Assembly (NCBI RefSeq): GCF_027922005.1
Contig: NZ_BSEV01000037.1
Location: 1-64,000 of the forward strand
Length of the DNA stretch: 64,000 bases
From: Streptosporangium carneum
GTDB taxonomy: Bacteria; Actinomycetota; Actinomycetes; Streptosporangiales; Streptosporangiaceae
Reading direction: 5' to 3'
The stretch's first letter is position 1, and the number at the start of each line of letters is the position of its first letter. The position numbers and the translations under genes were made by a program. Of the stretch, positions 51,362 through 60,272 are shown piece after piece. A model generated the notes under the pieces. It was not told the origin of the DNA and searched no databases. It saw nothing but the letters and a program-made list of their open reading frames with translations.

Positions 51362-52336
51362 TCAACGGGGACGGGCCCCGCGGGCCTGGGGGGAGACGGC
51401 GGTGGTGAGCAGGTGGGCGAAGACGTCGCTGAAGGCGTGCAGCAGGGCCGGAACGTGGGCGTCCGCGCGGGACGCGGCGGCGAACACGAGGCTCCACTGA
51501 TCGGCGACGGCGTGGCGGGTTGCCTCCGTGTCGTGGCAGGTCGTGCTCATGAGGGTTCCCCGTGAGAGGTCCAGACGACGGCGGAGTTCCGCCTCGCGCG
51601 CGGCGTTCCCCCGCGCGAGCAGCCGGGTGATCCGCGCCCTGGCCATCGGCCACAGCAGGGTGGGCATCGTCGCCACCAGGGTCTCGGCGGCCTCACGCGC
51701 CGCGGTCTCCCGGACCGGATGCCGTCCTCGCTTTCCCACGGGCCTTCCTGCCGGGAGCGGCGCCGTTCCGTCCGGTGGGAGCGCGACGGGGAGCGCGGGG
51801 GCCCACAGCGGGTAGGGGCGTCGGGCCAGCCGGTTGACGGCGATGAGCACGGCGGTGGTGACGGTCACGGCGGCCATGAGGATGAGCAGCTGCCAGGGGG
51901 TGCGCAGCAGGCCCAGGGCGACGATGAGGGTGGTCGCCCCGCCCGGCGGATGGGTGGTGTCGGTCAGCAGCATCCCGGCCGAGGTCAGAGCGAGGGCGAT
52001 GGCGACCGCGGCGACTCTGCGCCCGTCGGGGTGGGACAGGTTGGGGGCGACGCGGGTGAGGCCGGTGACCACGAGTGCGACGTACCCCGAGGCCGAGCTG
52101 ACCAGATGGCCGACCAGGGTGTTGCGCGGGCTGGCCGCCGGAGTCGAGGCCGCGGTCAGGGCCAGGTAGACCGTGGGGCCCAGTGAGGGGAAGACGAACG
52201 GCTGGCCGAGCAGCCAGGCGATCACGGCGGGTACGGCGACGCAGACGCCCGCCTGGACCGCCGTGCCGACGGCGTGGCGGCCGCGCCCCTCCCCCCGGAG
52301 GGGAAGGGCGCGGGCAGTGAGAGGGGAGGCGGACAT
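51362..52336 (-). CDS. HPP-family integral membrane protein
   Basis: 324 residues. The N-terminal 175 residues hold about four to five TM helices with the family signature THPPGGATTLIVAL (about 126-139), including the His-Pro-Pro that names the family, and FVFPSLGPTVYLAL. The C-terminal 140 residues are a soluble helical extension. HPP proteins of cyanobacteria and chloroplasts transport nitrite; the position immediately 3' of narI (3 bp) on the same strand supports nitrite or nitrate transport linked to nitrate respiration. No NarK is in the window, so this could supply that function. Confidence 0.85.
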   Translation of the reverse strand: MSASPLTARALPLRGEGRGRHAVGTAVQAGVCVAVPAVIAWLLGQPFVFPSLGPTVYLALTAASTPAASPRNTLVGHLVSSASGYVALVVTGLTRVAPNLSHPDGRRVAAVAIALALTSAGMLLTDTTHPPGGATTLIVALGLLRTPWQLLILMAAVTVTTAVLIAVNRLARRPYPLWAPALPVALPPDGTAPLPAGRPVGKRGRHPVRETAAREAAETLVATMPTLLWPMARARITRLLARGNAAREAELRRRLDLSRGTLMSTTCHDTEATRHAVADQWSLVFAAASRADAHVPALLHAFSDVFAHLLTTAVSPQARGARPR

Positions 52337-52339
52337 GGG

Positions 52340-53044
52340 TCAGCGTGTCCCGTTGCGGCCCGCGAACGTGGAGCGGGAGCGGTAGACGACGTAGGGGCGC
52401 ACGAGATAGCCCAGCGGGACGGCGAAGGCGTGGACCAACCTGCTGAAGGGCCACAGCGCGAACAGGGCCATGCCGAACAGCGTGTGCACCTGGAACAGGA
52501 AGGGGGCGTTCGCCATGGCGGGCACGTCGGGCTCCAGCTCGAACAGGCTGCGGAACCACACCGAGACGCCGAGACGGTAGTCGTAGGTGCCGGTGGTGGA
52601 TCCGAGCAGGGTGGCCGCCAGCCCGGCGAGCAGGACGGTGGCCAGTACCGGATAGACGAGACGGTCACTGCGCAGTGAGGCCAGCCGTACGGCCCTGGTC
52701 CGCAGCCTGCGCCACAGCAGGACGGTGAGTCCGGCGACGGCGGCGATCCCGGCGAGGCCGCCGACGACCAGCGCGTTGGCGCGGTAGAGGGACTCGGTGA
52801 TGTGCATGTCCTCGGTCAGCTGTTCCGGCACCAGCAGCCCGACGACGTGACCGGCGATGACGAAGAGCAGGCCGTAGTGGAAGAGCGGCCCCGCGACGCG
52901 CAGCAGGCGGCTCTCGTGCAGCTGGCTCGAACGGGTGGTCATCCCGAAGCGGTCGTAGTGGTGGCGCCAGAGGCTGCCCGCGACGAACAGGACGAGGACG
53001 AGGTAGGGCAGGACGCCCCACAGCGCGATCTGCAGATGTCTCAC
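52340..53044 (-). CDS. narI: NarI, nitrate reductase gamma subunit (cytochrome b)
   Basis: 234 residues with five TM helices. Candidate haem-ligating His residues are in FHYGLLFVIAGHVVGLL (about 53-70) and VHTLFGMALFALWPFSRLVH (about 180-200). NarI transfers electrons from menaquinol to NarH and anchors NarGH on the membrane. GTG 53044 overlaps the narJ stop (GTGA) and gives the standard N-terminus; the longer open frame is an artefact of GC-rich DNA. Confidence 0.92.
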   Translation of the reverse strand: MRHLQIALWGVLPYLVLVLFVAGSLWRHHYDRFGMTTRSSQLHESRLLRVAGPLFHYGLLFVIAGHVVGLLVPEQLTEDMHITESLYRANALVVGGLAGIAAVAGLTVLLWRRLRTRAVRLASLRSDRLVYPVLATVLLAGLAATLLGSTTGTYDYRLGVSVWFRSLFELEPDVPAMANAPFLFQVHTLFGMALFALWPFSRLVHAFAVPLGYLVRPYVVYRSRSTFAGRNGTR

Positions 53045-53658
53045 CGGCGGGCTCCCTGACGGCTCGGCTGGGGGACCAGGGGATAGGGGTCGATGCCCAC
53101 GCTTTCCGAGGGCGGTCCCGCCGCCGTCTCCGCGGCGGCCCGCCGTTCCCGCGCGGTCGCCGCGGGCAAGGTGGCCCGCACGGCGTCGACCACGTCGGCG
53201 TAGGGACTGCGGTGCTTGCGCAGGGCGGTCGCCAGCAGGTCCAGGGCCGCCCGGTGCTCCCGGAGAAGGCGTTCGCCCTGGTCGGGGCAGCGGGCGGCGA
53301 ACTCCAGCATCAGCGGCAGGAAGTCGGGCAGCTCCGCGTCGTCGGGCCGCCAGCCGCAGCTCCGGTAGAGCGCCTTGATGCCCGCCAGGGAGGCGCCGCG
53401 CCTTCGGGTGTCGCCGTCGGTGTAGTAGGTCAGGTGCAGCGTACGGCGGCCGCTGCGGTCGAAGGTCGCGACGTATCGCCCCGCGAGGTCGAGCGGGTCC
53501 TCGAAGGCCGCGTGGTCGCAGAACAGCAGGAGGGAACGCGTCTCGGGTCCGGAGAGCGGGGCGAGGGCCCGCCGCACGAGGTCCAGGCGTCGCGGCCAGT
53601 CGGGGCCCGGATAGGCGAGCAGCAGGGAGGCGGCCTGGCGGACGACGACGCGGCTCAT
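53041..53658 (-). CDS. narJ: NarJ, nitrate reductase assembly chaperone
   Basis: 205 residues, the usual size for the TorD-like helical NarJ chaperone that helps insert the molybdenum cofactor into NarG. Recognisable: QAASLLLAYPGPDWPRRLDL at the N-terminus and YVATFDRSGRRTLHLTYYTD, the conserved Y-x-x-x-F-D-x-x-x-x-x-x-L-x-L segment, then LPLMLEFAA. ATG 53658 overlaps the narH stop (ATGA); its stop overlaps narI (GTGA), so translation is coupled along the operon. Confidence 0.92.
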   Translation of the reverse strand: MSRVVVRQAASLLLAYPGPDWPRRLDLVRRALAPLSGPETRSLLLFCDHAAFEDPLDLAGRYVATFDRSGRRTLHLTYYTDGDTRRRGASLAGIKALYRSCGWRPDDAELPDFLPLMLEFAARCPDQGERLLREHRAALDLLATALRKHRSPYADVVDAVRATLPAATARERRAAAETAAGPPSESVGIDPYPLVPQPSRQGARR

Positions 53659-55340
53659 CGGGCCTCCCCCCGGCGCGGCGGGAACAGGCCGTCCGGCAGG
53701 CCTTTGCCGTCCCAGCCGAACAGGTTGACCCGCCCGCGCAGGCGGTCGTCGCCGTCGTGGGGGAGCGGGGAGGCGTGGAAGGCGTCCATGCCCGCTCCCA
53801 TGCCCGTTCCCATGTCCACTCCCATGTCCGTTCCCACGCCGGTCCCCGGGCCGGCACCGACGCCGATCCCCGCGCCCTCCGTCATGCCGGGGCCGCCGGG
53901 CCCGTCCAGGCTGCATCCCCCCGTCGCGTCCGCCCGGCCCGCGCCCGCGGCGTAGGCGGTGGGGATCACGTACCGCTCGTCGTACTTCGCCAGCGCGAGC
54001 AGCCGGTACATCTCCTCGATCTCCGCGGGCCGCATTCCGACCGCCTCCGCGACGGCGGGGTCGGGCTCCTCGCCGAGGTTGATCGCGCGCATGTGCGAGC
54101 GCATCGCGGCGAGCCTGCGCAGGGCCGTCTCGACCGGCGCGGTGTCGCCCGCGGTGAACAGCCCGGCCAGGTAGCTCAGCGGGATGCGCAGCGCGTCGAT
54201 CGCGCCGAAGAGGTTGCCCGCGTCCTCCCCGTCGTGGCCGGTCCCGGCCAGCGCGTCCACCACGGGAGACAGCGGGGGCACGTACCAGACCATCGGCATG
54301 GTCCGGTACTCCGGATGCAGCGGCAGGGCGACGCGGTGCCGGACGATGAGCGAGTACACCGGGGAGCGCCTGGCGGCCAGCACCCAGTCGTGCGGGACGC
54401 CCGACGCCTCGGCGGCGGCGGCCACCTCCGGGTCGTCGGGGGACAGGAAGCAGCCGAGCTGGGCCGGGTACAGGTCCTCCTCCCTGGCCACGGCGGCGGC
54501 CTCGCCGACCCGGTCGGCATCGTAGAGCATCACGCCGAGGTAGCGCAGCCTGCCGACGCACGTCTCCGAGCAGACCGTCGGCTCCCCCGCCTCGATCCGC
54601 GGGTAGCACATCGTGCACTTCTCGGCCTTGCCGCTGTGGTGGTTGAAGTACACCTTCTTGTACGGGCAGCCGGTCACGCACATCCGCCAGCCCCGGCACC
54701 TGTCCTGGTCGACCAGGACGATGCCGTCCTCCAGCCGCTTGTACATCGCCCCCGAGGGGCAGACCGCGACGCAGGAGGGGTTGAGGCAGTGCTCGCAGAT
54801 GCGCGGCAGGTAGAACATGAAGGAGCGCTCGTACTCCAGTCGCACCTCGTCGCTCACCCTGCGCAGCACCGGGTCGCCCGCCAGGTGTGCCGGGCCGCCT
54901 CCCAGGTCGTCGTCCCAGTTGGGGCCCCAGGTGATGGAGGCGGGCGCGCCGTCGACGAGCGAGCGGGGCGCGGCCGTGGGCACGTCGTCCCCCAGCGGGG
55001 CGTTGACGAGGTTCTCGTAGTCGTAGGTCCACGGCTGGTAGTAGTCGTCCAGCAGCGGCAGTTCGGGGTTGGCGAACAGGCGCCCCAGCCGCCTCACCCG
55101 GCCGCCCGAGCGCGGCGTCAGCCTGCCGTTCCTGAGCCGCCAACCACCCTTCCACCTGTCCTGGTCCTCGTAACCCCTGGGGTAGCCCTGCCCGGGACGC
55201 GTCTCGACGTTGTTGAACCACACGTACTCGACGCCGCCGCGGTTGGTCCACGTCTGCTTGCAGGTGACCGAGCAGGTGTGGCAGCCGATGCACTTGTCGA
55301 GGTTCATCACCATGGCGATCTGGGCCATCACCCTGCTCAT
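53655..55340 (-). CDS. narH: NarH, nitrate reductase beta (Fe-S) subunit
   Basis: 561 residues. Four Cys clusters: DKCIGCHTCSVTCKQTW (Cys 17, 20, 23, 27), CEHCLNPSCVAVCPSG, CRGWRMCVTGCPYKK and CTMCYP...CSETCVGRLRYLG, with the Trp replacing one Cys as in the [3Fe-4S] site of NarH. It passes electrons from NarI to NarG. Near the C-terminus (about residues 485-525) is a Gly/Met/Val-rich low-complexity insert (GVGAGPGTGVGTDMGVDMGT) not usual for NarH; the normal tail VNLFGWDGKGLPDGLFPPR follows. ATG 55340 is supported by AGGAGAGG. Confidence 0.93.
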   Translation of the reverse strand: MSRVMAQIAMVMNLDKCIGCHTCSVTCKQTWTNRGGVEYVWFNNVETRPGQGYPRGYEDQDRWKGGWRLRNGRLTPRSGGRVRRLGRLFANPELPLLDDYYQPWTYDYENLVNAPLGDDVPTAAPRSLVDGAPASITWGPNWDDDLGGGPAHLAGDPVLRRVSDEVRLEYERSFMFYLPRICEHCLNPSCVAVCPSGAMYKRLEDGIVLVDQDRCRGWRMCVTGCPYKKVYFNHHSGKAEKCTMCYPRIEAGEPTVCSETCVGRLRYLGVMLYDADRVGEAAAVAREEDLYPAQLGCFLSPDDPEVAAAAEASGVPHDWVLAARRSPVYSLIVRHRVALPLHPEYRTMPMVWYVPPLSPVVDALAGTGHDGEDAGNLFGAIDALRIPLSYLAGLFTAGDTAPVETALRRLAAMRSHMRAINLGEEPDPAVAEAVGMRPAEIEEMYRLLALAKYDERYVIPTAYAAGAGRADATGGCSLDGPGGPGMTEGAGIGVGAGPGTGVGTDMGVDMGTGMGAGMDAFHASPLPHDGDDRLRGRVNLFGWDGKGLPDGLFPPRRGEAR

Positions 55341-55427
55341 CGCTCGCTCACCTCTCCTCGTTCGCTTCGCGGCCGCTCTCGTTCCTCGACCGTCCACTTC
55401 GTTCACCGCGTGAGGTTCGCTCGCGCA

Positions 55428-58400
55428 TCAGTACTGCACCTCCTGGGAGCGGCGGCGGATGACGGTCACGGCGTCGCGCTGGTTGCCGGTCGGGCCGTAG
55501 TAGTTGGGCGCGAAGGAGAGCTGGCCGTACCCGCCGACGAGGTGGGTGGGTTTGATCAGCAGCTTGGTGAGGGCGTTGTGCACGCCGCCCCTGCGTCCCG
55601 TGGCCTGCGACCTGGGCACGTTCACCAGGCGTTCCTGCACGTGGTACATGAACACCGTGCCCTGCGGCATCCGGTGCGAGACCACGGCGCGCGCGACGAC
55701 GACGCCGTTGGCGTTGACCGCCTCGATCCAGTCGTTGTCCGCGATCCCGGCGGCCTCGGCGTCCTGGACGCTGATCCAGATGACGGGCCCGCCCCGGGCC
55801 AGCGTCTGCATCAGCAGGTTCTCCTGGTACTCCGAGTGGATGGACCACTTGGAGTGCGGGGTGAGGTAGCGCACGGTCACCGCCCTTTCCCGGGTGCGGT
55901 CCTCGCCGTGCGCGCCGAGCCCTCCCTCGCCGAGGGCGGCCATGTCCAGGGGAGGGCGGTAGACCGGCAGCTGCTCGCCCAGCTCGGCCATCCAGTCGTG
56001 GTCGAGGAAGAAGTGCTGGCGTCCGGTGAGGGTGTGCCACGGCTTGGCGTGCTCGGTGTTGACGGTGAACGGCGCGTAGCGGCGGTCGGGGGCCTCCTTG
56101 CCCGACCACTCGAAGCTCGCGCCGACCTGCACCGGCCGGTCCTGGGTGTCGGAGAACACCACCCTGCGCTCGGCGACGGAGGCGCCCAGCTCGGCCAGGC
56201 CGGACCCGGGCCCGCAGCGCTCGGCGAGCCTGCCGAACCCCTCGGCGGCGATCCGCCCGTTCGTGGTGCCGGACAGGGCCAGGATCGCCTCGCACAACTT
56301 GACGTCGGTGTCCAGCAGCGGCCTGCCGGACGCGGGCCCGCCGGCCGCCCGCCCGCAGCGCGCGGTCAGCCAGCGCGCTTCGGGGGCGGCGTTGACGGTG
56401 ACGCCCTTGACCGTCATGCCCGCCCGCTCGGGCAGCGGCCCGAGCGCGGCCAGCTTCGCGGCGACGGCGGTGTAGTCGCGTTCGACCAGGGAGAGGACCG
56501 GCAGGTTGCGGCCGGGCTCCGCGGGGTGCCCGCCGGTGCGCCAGTCGGGGACGCCGCCGCCCGGCTGGGCCGTCTCGCCGGGGGTGTCGTGCTGCAACGC
56601 CGTGGCGACCAGGTCCCAGGCGGTGTCCAGCCTTCCCGCCGCCAGCTCGCCGAACCTGCGCGCCAGGCCGTGGAAGATCTCGAAGTCGGTGCGGGCCTGC
56701 CAGGGAGGGCTGATCGCCGGGGAGAAGGCGTGCACGTACGGGTGCATGTCGGTGCTGGACAGGTCGTGTTTCTCGTACCACGTCGCGGCGGGCAGCACCA
56801 GGTCGGCGAACAGCGTGGTCGAGGTCATCCGGAAGTCCAGCGCCAGCAGCAGGTCGAGCTTGCCGCGCGGAGCCTGCTCCCGCCAGGCCACCTCGCGCGG
56901 CCAGTCCTGCGGGGGCGCCTCCCGCGCCCCCGCGTTGTCGGGCGCGCCGAGCAGGTGGCGCAGGAAGTACTCGTTGCCCTTGGCGGAGGAGCCGATGAGG
57001 TTGGCCCGCCAGACCGTCAGCACCCTCGGCCAGTTCTCCGGCGCGTCCGGGTCCTCGCACGCGAAGCCGACCCTGCCCGCCGCGACCTCCTCGGCGGCCC
57101 ACAGCGCCGGATCCTTCCCGCAGGCCCGCGCCCTGGCCCCGAGCTCCAGGGGGTTGACCGAGAAGGTCGGATACGACGGCATCCAGCCCAGCCGGGCCGA
57201 CTGCGCGACGAGGTCGACAGTGTGCCTTCCGGCGAACAGACGTCGTCCGGTCGCGCTGGACAGCGCGTCCGCGGAGAAACGCTCGTAACGCCACTGGTCG
57301 GTGTGGACGTACCAGTACGGCGTGCCCGCCATCTGCCGCGAGGGCCGCACCCAGTCCGCCGCCGTGGACAGCTGCTGCCATCCGGCCAGCGGCCGCACCT
57401 TCTCCTGGCCGACGTAGTGGGCCCACCCTCCGCCGTTGACGCCCTGGCAGCCGGTCAGCAGCAGCAGGGACAGGAACGAGCGGTAGATCGTGTCCGAGTG
57501 GAACCAGTGGTTGGTCCCCGCGCCCATCACGATCATCGCCCGGCCCCGGGTCTTCTCCGCGGTCGTGGCGAACTCCCTGGCGATCCGCGCCACGCGGTCG
57601 GCGGGCACCGAGGTGATCCGCTCCTGCCAGGCCGGGGTGCACGGGGCGGACGCGTCGTCGTAGCCGCTCGGCCACCGTCCCGGCAGGCCCGGCCGGTGCA
57701 CGCCGTACTGGGCGAGGAGCAGGTCGAACACGGTGGTCACCGGACGCCCGCCGATCCGGCGCACCGGCACCCCGCGGCGCACCACGCCCGCTTCGCCGCC
57801 CGCGTCCTCGTCGCCGTCGAAGCGGGGCAGCAGGACCTCCAGGGTCTCCGTGTCCGCCTCCCGGTGAAGGCTGAGCAGTGGTTCGATCCCGCCCAGGTCC
57901 AGGTTCCAGCGGCCCGCGCCCTCGTCGTTCCAGCGTTCGCCCAGGGTCCCGTTCGGCGCGACCGGCTCGCCGGTGACCGCGTCCACCAGCACGGGCCGCC
58001 ACCGCGCCGCCTCGTCCCGCCCCGGCCCCGGCTCCAGATCGGCGGCCGTGACGAACTTTCCCGGAACGTGCCCCTCGCCTGTCTCGTGCTCGTCCAGGGC
58101 GACCAGGAAGGGCAGGTCGGTGAAGCGCCTGACGTAGTCGGTGAAGTACGGTACGTCGCGCCGGACGAAGAACTCGGTCAGGATCACGTGGCCCATCGCC
58201 ATGGCGACCGCGCCGTCCGTGCCGGGATGCGGGTGCAGCCACTCGTCGGCGAACTTCGTCGCGTCCGAGTAGTCGGGGGAGACCACGACCACCTTCTGTC
58301 CCCGGTAGCGGGCCTCGGCCATCCAGTGCGCGTCCGGGGTGCGGGTGACCGGGACGTTGGACCCCCACAGCATCAGATACGCCGCGTCCCACCAGTCCGC

Positions 58401-59171
58401 GGACTCCGGCACGTCGGTCTGGTCCCCGAAGACCTGGGGCGAGGCGACGGGCAGGTCGGCGTACCAGTCGTAGAACGACAGCATCGGCGCGCCGATCAGC
58501 GACATGAACCGCGCGCCGACCGCGTGTGAGGCCATCGACATGGCGGGGATCGGGGAGAACCCGGCCACCCGGTCGGGGCCGTACTTCATGATCGTGTGAA
58601 CGTGCGCGGCGGCGGCGATCTCCAGCGCCTCGTCCCATTCGATCCGCACCAGCCCGCCCTGGCCGCGCGCGGACTGGTAGCGCCGCCGCCTGTCCGGATC
58701 GGCGGTGATCTCCGCCCACGCCGCGACCGGGTCGCCCAGCCGCTCCTTCGCCTCCCGGTACATCCTCACGAGCACGCTGCGGGCGTGCGGGTAGCGCACC
58801 CTGGTCGGCGAGTAGGTGTACCAGGAGAAGGCGGCCCCGCGCGGGCACCCCCTCGGCTCGTACTCCGGACGGTCGGGACCGACCGAGGGGTAGTCGGTCT
58901 GCTGGGTCTCCCAGGTGATCAGCCCGTCCTTGACGTACACCTTCCAGGAGCACGATCCGGTGCAGTTCACCCCGTGGGTCGAGCGCACCACCTTGTCGTG
59001 CGCCCAGCGCTCCCGGTAGGGGGCGTCGTTGACGGCCTGGTCGCCGCGGAAGACCGCCCGCAGGTCGGGGGTGGTCTCCGAGCGGTGCAGCAGCCTGCCC
59101 GCCTGGAGAAGCATCTCCGCGGCGGCGGCCGCCGCCCGGTCCGTCCTGTCACGCGGTGTCCGAGGAACCAT
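55428..59171 (-). CDS. narG: NarG, nitrate reductase alpha (Mo-bisMGD) subunit
   Basis: 1247 residues, full length. The N-terminal FS0 cluster motif is HGVNCTGSCSW (His66, Cys70, Cys74) with Cys109 in EPRGCPRGAAF, the His-for-Cys ligand set of respiratory nitrate reductases. Downstream motifs include TPDAHWMAEARYRGQKVVVV and the C-terminal cofactor-binding PTHLVGGYGQLSFAPNYYGP. It reduces nitrate to nitrite in the cytoplasm, coupled to menaquinol oxidation. No twin-Arg signal is seen, consistent with the cytoplasmic NarG type. GAGGAGG precedes ATG 59171. An inverted repeat GCGGACGTG/CACGTCCGC (59185-59193/59200-59208) lies just above the ribosome site. Confidence 0.95.
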   Translation of the reverse strand: MVPRTPRDRTDRAAAAAAEMLLQAGRLLHRSETTPDLRAVFRGDQAVNDAPYRERWAHDKVVRSTHGVNCTGSCSWKVYVKDGLITWETQQTDYPSVGPDRPEYEPRGCPRGAAFSWYTYSPTRVRYPHARSVLVRMYREAKERLGDPVAAWAEITADPDRRRRYQSARGQGGLVRIEWDEALEIAAAAHVHTIMKYGPDRVAGFSPIPAMSMASHAVGARFMSLIGAPMLSFYDWYADLPVASPQVFGDQTDVPESADWWDAAYLMLWGSNVPVTRTPDAHWMAEARYRGQKVVVVSPDYSDATKFADEWLHPHPGTDGAVAMAMGHVILTEFFVRRDVPYFTDYVRRFTDLPFLVALDEHETGEGHVPGKFVTAADLEPGPGRDEAARWRPVLVDAVTGEPVAPNGTLGERWNDEGAGRWNLDLGGIEPLLSLHREADTETLEVLLPRFDGDEDAGGEAGVVRRGVPVRRIGGRPVTTVFDLLLAQYGVHRPGLPGRWPSGYDDASAPCTPAWQERITSVPADRVARIAREFATTAEKTRGRAMIVMGAGTNHWFHSDTIYRSFLSLLLLTGCQGVNGGGWAHYVGQEKVRPLAGWQQLSTAADWVRPSRQMAGTPYWYVHTDQWRYERFSADALSSATGRRLFAGRHTVDLVAQSARLGWMPSYPTFSVNPLELGARARACGKDPALWAAEEVAAGRVGFACEDPDAPENWPRVLTVWRANLIGSSAKGNEYFLRHLLGAPDNAGAREAPPQDWPREVAWREQAPRGKLDLLLALDFRMTSTTLFADLVLPAATWYEKHDLSSTDMHPYVHAFSPAISPPWQARTDFEIFHGLARRFGELAAGRLDTAWDLVATALQHDTPGETAQPGGGVPDWRTGGHPAEPGRNLPVLSLVERDYTAVAAKLAALGPLPERAGMTVKGVTVNAAPEARWLTARCGRAAGGPASGRPLLDTDVKLCEAILALSGTTNGRIAAEGFGRLAERCGPGSGLAELGASVAERRVVFSDTQDRPVQVGASFEWSGKEAPDRRYAPFTVNTEHAKPWHTLTGRQHFFLDHDWMAELGEQLPVYRPPLDMAALGEGGLGAHGEDRTRERAVTVRYLTPHSKWSIHSEYQENLLMQTLARGGPVIWISVQDAEAAGIADNDWIEAVNANGVVVARAVVSHRMPQGTVFMYHVQERLVNVPRSQATGRRGGVHNALTKLLIKPTHLVGGYGQLSFAPNYYGPTGNQRDAVTVIRRRSQEVQY

Positions 59172-59295
59172 GACGACCTCCTCGGCGGACGTGCGTCATC
59201 ACGTCCGCGCTGCTCCTGAATGTTTCGCTGTTCGAAGCCGCCCGCTGTCGGCGGTGCTCTCGCCGTACGGAAACATCCGGAGTCAGCAGCGGGAC

Positions 59296-59319
59296 AACAC
59301 TTTCGTCAAGGAAAGTGTT
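59296..59319 (-). promoter_or_regulatory. 24-bp perfect palindrome at the nar promoter
   Basis: AACACTTTC-GTCAAG-GAAAGTGTT is a perfect 9-bp inverted repeat with a 6-base centre. On the minus strand TTGACG (59309-59304) in its centre is a plausible -35, with the narG start 130 bp downstream. Probably a repressor or activator site for narGHJI; the cognate regulator is unknown. The remaining 59172-59558 has no gene. Confidence 0.6.
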
Positions 59320-59558
59320 TCTATCATGCGATGGTTAACAGGAGGGATCTGTTGGCCGGACCCGCTGATTCTTCTGCACCCGAAACATGCGAGATGAGCT
59401 GCCGGAACGCGGAAAAGGGGCGCGTCGCCGGGAGAATCGCACGGTTTTGCCCACGTCAAGGCGGAATGCGAGGCAAGGGGACGGCGACAATCCGGCCGGT
59501 CGCGAACAGCGCTTTACGGCTGTGCTTGATACGCCCGTATGGTGAGGAAAACAGGGGA

Positions 59559-60074
59559 TCAGGGGAGGAGGCCGTTCTCCTCCTCGCTCTGCGCGGCGGC
59601 GGTGAACTCCTGGAGGGTCCGTGCCAGCGTCTGCCGCGTCTCGGGCGTCAGGCGCTCCAGCGCCGCGCCGATGCGCCTGCGGCGGGCCGAGCGCAGGCGC
59701 CCCAGCACCTCCCTGCCCCGCACGGTGGTCTCGATGCGGATCTCCCGGCGGCTGTGCGCGGCGGGGAACCGGGTCAGCAGACCGGCGCCGTCGAGCCGGT
59801 CGACCATCCGGCCCGCGGCCGAGAGCGACATGGTGAGGTGGGCGGCGAGCGTGCTGAGGTTCAGCGGGCCGTGCCGGTCGACCGCCAGCAGCACCCGGAG
59901 CTGGGTCAGCGACAGATCGCCCATCTCCGCCACGGCGTTGAGCGTCACCTCGACCAGCACCAGCGACGCCTCCTCGACCAGCCAGGCCGAGTCGCTCTCC
60001 CCGCCGCGACCGGCCTCCCCGCGACCGGTCCCGAGGAACTCGTCGCCGCCGTCGTGGATCGCTTCGGTGGTCAT
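59559..60074 (-). CDS. MarR-family regulator
   Basis: 171 residues. Winged helix core: LSLTQLRVLLAVDRHGPLNL, STLAAHLTMSLSAAGRMVDR (recognition helix) and wing SRREIRIETTVRGREVLGRL. The N-terminal 30 residues are acidic and unstructured. ATG 60074 (MTTEA) is preferred over the frame start at 60098. It lies 198 bp downstream of the SDR gene and 387 bp upstream of narG, all on the same strand, so it could regulate either. Confidence 0.88.
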   Translation of the reverse strand: MTTEAIHDGGDEFLGTGRGEAGRGGESDSAWLVEEASLVLVEVTLNAVAEMGDLSLTQLRVLLAVDRHGPLNLSTLAAHLTMSLSAAGRMVDRLDGAGLLTRFPAAHSRREIRIETTVRGREVLGRLRSARRRRIGAALERLTPETRQTLARTLQEFTAAAQSEEENGLLP

Positions 60075-60272
60075 ACGCGCTGCGCCCTCCCGGTGCACGG
60101 CCCGCCGCCCCGGTGGCGGCGCCCTGCCTAGAACGTACTGAGGCAGGGGCCGTTCGCACGACAGCCGGGCAGCGGTCCCCGGAATCGGTGCCTGGGAGAT
60201 CTCTCCTCTCGTCCCCGGTGAGGGCGTTCCGCCCGAGACCCGGGACCGGGCCCGTTCGTACGCCGCCTGCCG

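Noticed and set aside
53757-58529. 1590-codon plus-strand open frame opposite narGH
   Set aside because: It is the antisense shadow of narG and narH; the translation is Val/Gly/Arg/His-rich without domains, whereas the minus strand gives intact NarG and NarH motifs.
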